Source: Hyaloperonospora brassicae
Taxonomy: Eukaryota > Oomycota > Peronosporomycetes > Peronosporales > Peronosporaceae
DNA: 64,000 bases
Direction: 5' to 3'
Assembly: GCA_947650285.1 (NCBI GenBank)
Contig: CANTFL010000865.1
Coordinates: 19,941-83,940 of the forward strand
Made by a program: the position numbers and the translations under genes. Below the pieces are notes generated by a model. That model was not told the origin of the DNA, did not search any database, and worked only from the letters and a program-made list of their open reading frames with translations. Position 1 is the stretch's first letter. Every line of letters begins with the position of its first letter. Positions 61,741 through 64,000 of this stretch are shown in pieces.

Positions 61741-63715
61741 TGATGGGCGATGTTGATCTCTTCCTGGTCGGAGATAAATCAAACGTCGAAAAAGAAGATT
61801 GGATGCTAGATAGCAGATACAGCTGGCATCTGTTAATGACGTCTTAGCTTTGAAAGACCCTAAAAATTTCGTCATCAATTGCATCGCTGCAGAAGATGGC
61901 CACCCCGGAAGCGGAAGTGAGACTATTACGTCGACACTGATGGATATAAGAACCAAAACGAAATTGACGGATGTTTACTTTGCGATTTGACGAATAATCA
62001 GCGGCCGCGAAAGACAACTGGAAGTAATACATTAATCGATATAATTGACTCGCGATACAGATTAGGCGATCGTTATATGGTACATTTAATCGACCGTCGG
62101 ACATATTACCGTCGCGAGTTATAGATATAATCGTAATGTATAGCAGCTCGGAAGTTTAAGCACTTTATGCCGATTTTTGAATACAGCATAATGTCTGATT
62201 CACGTTTCATGGACGGATAGAAAAGGAAAAATCGGGACATTGAAGCTATTTGCACGTATACAATTATTGGACAAAACTTGAGCGAGCCGCATTACCAAGA
62301 AAGTACGGAACAGAAGTGTGGGTTCATCATTATAAACATAATGAGAAGCACAGTATTTCTTGTGGCCTGCCGTTAATCTTCTAGGGTATATAGCGGAATA
62401 TGCACTGAATATTCTCGATTGGAGTCCAAGCAAGTTGAGTTTGGGGAGAATTTCGTCATTGTAAATGCGTACGAAAAGCCCTGCATTTTAGCGCCATCAT
62501 GGTTTACGGCTCGTCTTTTACGAATCATAGAGACAAGCTCTACAATTCGATGAGTGGGTGTACAAAACTAGGTATATGTTTTGACAAGAGCAATGAAACG
62601 ATAAGATGCAGATTGTTTGCGTTGAAAGGAGAAGATCACCATCGTCACACAGCACGTTCGTAACGTGGTAGCAATAACCGAGATTCACAAAACGCAACTA
62701 CTTCGTTTTTTTACCTTACGGTGGACGACGAAACAATCGATAATAATGGCGGTAATTTGTCGGTAAAACACTAATTTCGATTACAAGGAGGACTCCCGGA
62801 GGACGCGGACGATAAAGTTCATGGACACTCGATCAGACAAGACCAGTACAGCGACGATAAGGGTGCGCGGAAACATTAATATAGATTCGCCATATAGGTC
62901 ATGAATAGCGTTTTTGAGGCGGACCCAAAGATTGATGAGTAAGGCACAAGTAGTAATTAGGTAGTAAAGTGGTTATTCGCCATGTCGAAATATCTGCAAG
63001 CGCTCGAAAAAACGGAGCTTGGATGTAGTAGTGCCACCAAGCAACAGCAACGGGCTGTACACAGAAACTAGAGATGATATGCAAGACTAAGACTGGTGCT
63101 AATAAGTCCATCTAGCGATTCAAGGCGAAATTGTTAGCTCATATACTAATAAGCAGGTGGATGCACAACACTTGCTCATAATCACAATCAAATAATATCG
63201 CCTTGAATACGGCCTTACATTTGCTGCAGTTATAGAGCAGATCACGTTCGAGGCGACTTTTGTGATTGCGATGCGTTCGGGAGACACGAAAATATCCCTA
63301 ACACGTACATAAGACCGATAATGAAGAATACTTGGATATCCAATTACTGATTCCGCAGGGGGTGAAGATGCGGGACAGAACTTTACGGGATTGTGGCGTG
63401 AAGAGATAGATAGTACTTAGTGCTACAAATGAAAAAAGTATCGATGTACATTTAAGCAATTGGGTCACCTATGGAGCGAGCTGCTTCCCAAAAGGGGGAG
63501 GAGGCGGAATTTATGTGTTGTGAAACCGATTTGTGCTTGTAATGTTAGCGCCAAGACAACGATGTGACTTTTGTTGGTGTTCATGAAGACGACTTAGTAG
63601 TAACTGCATCCGGATCACATAAAATGAGTTACCTTTCGAGAAGATGGCACGCCAATCGATTTGAAGACCAAGGCAAAATCGAAAGTTTCTCGGGATGGGA
63701 TTTAATTTGAGCGAC
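61741..63715 (+). pseudogene. copia protease and reverse transcriptase remnants
   Basis: Protease: DLFLVGDKSNVEKEDWMLDS with the active-site aspartate codon at 61809-61811. The usual D-S/T-G triad reads DSR, so the flap-side glycine is lost. Then come INCIAAEDGHPGSGSETIT and KTKLTDVYF (about 61875-61985). Reverse transcriptase: EWVYKTRYM (62552), YGLTFAAVIEQITFEATFV (63205-63262), and DVTFVGVHEDDLVVTASG with the YVDD-type box reading HEDD at 63582-63593, followed by KIESFSGWDL. Many stops lie between these motifs. Integrase motifs between 62.1 and 62.5 kb could not be identified. Confidence 0.75.
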
Positions 63716-63843
63716 GAAATGCGTGAGAGAGAAAGAAATTTTGATGTGAATATTTGGGTATGCTTACGACCCGCTATTTCCGGCTTTGTTAGCCACTTTT
63801 CGACCGTGTGAAATTATACCGCCCCTGCTCGGGTATCGATTTG

Positions 63844-64000
63844 TGTAACGGGGTAGCCCGTTAAATGAAATTGCCATTAAGAACAATGTGACAATAACGA
63901 ATATTACGTCGAATATTCTTTTAACAATTTCACATACATGGTGATATTGTTGGGATGACCGAATGGTCTACTCATTGGTTGATATCGTTTTGGGCGTAAG
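63844..64000 (+). mobile_element. right LTR of the copia element (copy D), truncated by the window end
   Basis: It begins TGTAACGGGGTAGCCCGTTA, a TG-start with an inverted TAACGGG/CCCGTTA pair typical of an LTR end. It continues through GAATATTCTTTTAACAA, GGTGATATTGTTGGGATGACC and GGTCTACTCATTGGTTGATAT, aligning with 3866-4020 and 27540-27600. The rest lies beyond the window. Confidence 0.6.

Larger units (their letters stand above)
59678..64000 (+). mobile_element. Ty1/copia retrotransposon with both LTRs, right end cut by the window
   Basis: LTR-family sequence occurs at 59678-60069 and again from 63844, bracketing gag-like, protease and reverse transcriptase remnants in the same orientation. 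Protease precedes reverse transcriptase, and the DDL-type RT box has the copia form, so this is Ty1/copia and not gypsy. The internal part is about 3.8 kb, shorter than usual. RNase H sequence is not seen between the RT box at 63.59 kb and the right LTR, and the integrase region is mostly missing or unreadable between protease and RT. Confidence 0.65.

Overview
The window looks like repeat-rich nuclear DNA of a eukaryote, most likely an oomycete of the Phytophthora/downy mildew group. This is inferred from protein resemblance only: Ty3/gypsy and Ty1/copia polyproteins, a pogo-like transposase, and the C-terminal end of a family S33 serine protease of the type common in those genomes. There are no bacterial operons, ribosome-binding sites, rRNA genes or CRISPR arrays. 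Almost every coding trace is broken by stops and frameshifts, so this is an old transposon graveyard and not a gene-rich interval. I find no intact, confidently functional protein-coding gene.

Layout. 0-4.3 kb: the decayed 3' end of a gypsy-like element with an LTR-like copy (about 1.7-2.2 kb), then a solo copia-family LTR (3.87-4.21 kb). 6.5-7.5 kb: unrecognised decayed coding DNA. 8.09-8.26 kb: two adjacent leucine tRNA-like sequences of mitochondrial character, probably a nuclear mitochondrial insertion. 8.37-10.23 kb: a pogo-like DNA transposon with terminal inverted repeats (TIRs) and a broken transposase. 11.76-12.81 kb: a TIR element carrying a CAA/CAG array. 13.9-14.7 kb: S33 protease fragment on the minus strand. 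18.0-21.9 kb: gypsy pol plus 3' LTR, followed by a 15-bp minisatellite. 23.6-23.8 kb: a third integrase fragment. 24.1-24.35 kb: a 16-bp minisatellite. 27.4 kb: another copia-family LTR. 29.5-30.56 kb: a second, inverted copy of the trinucleotide-bearing TIR element. 30.7, 46.8 and 49.0 kb: three copies of an LTR-like repeat with a conserved hairpin; the last is followed by a 101-bp GATC-rich tandem repeat. 39.4-40.9 kb: another TIR element with undetermined cargo. 54.6-57.2 kb: a second gypsy pol. 59.7-64.0 kb: a copia element with both LTRs, the right one cut by the window end.

The long stretches between these (about 24.4-27.4, 31-39.4, 41-46.7 and 50-53.9 kb) are mostly AT-rich and hold only short open frames that I cannot assign.

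The genes do not form a pathway. What links them is shared repeat families: one LTR family occurs four times, three others two or three times, and the trinucleotide-bearing TIR element twice in opposite orientation. That last family is the least expected structure seen. I do not see a convincing undescribed biological system here.
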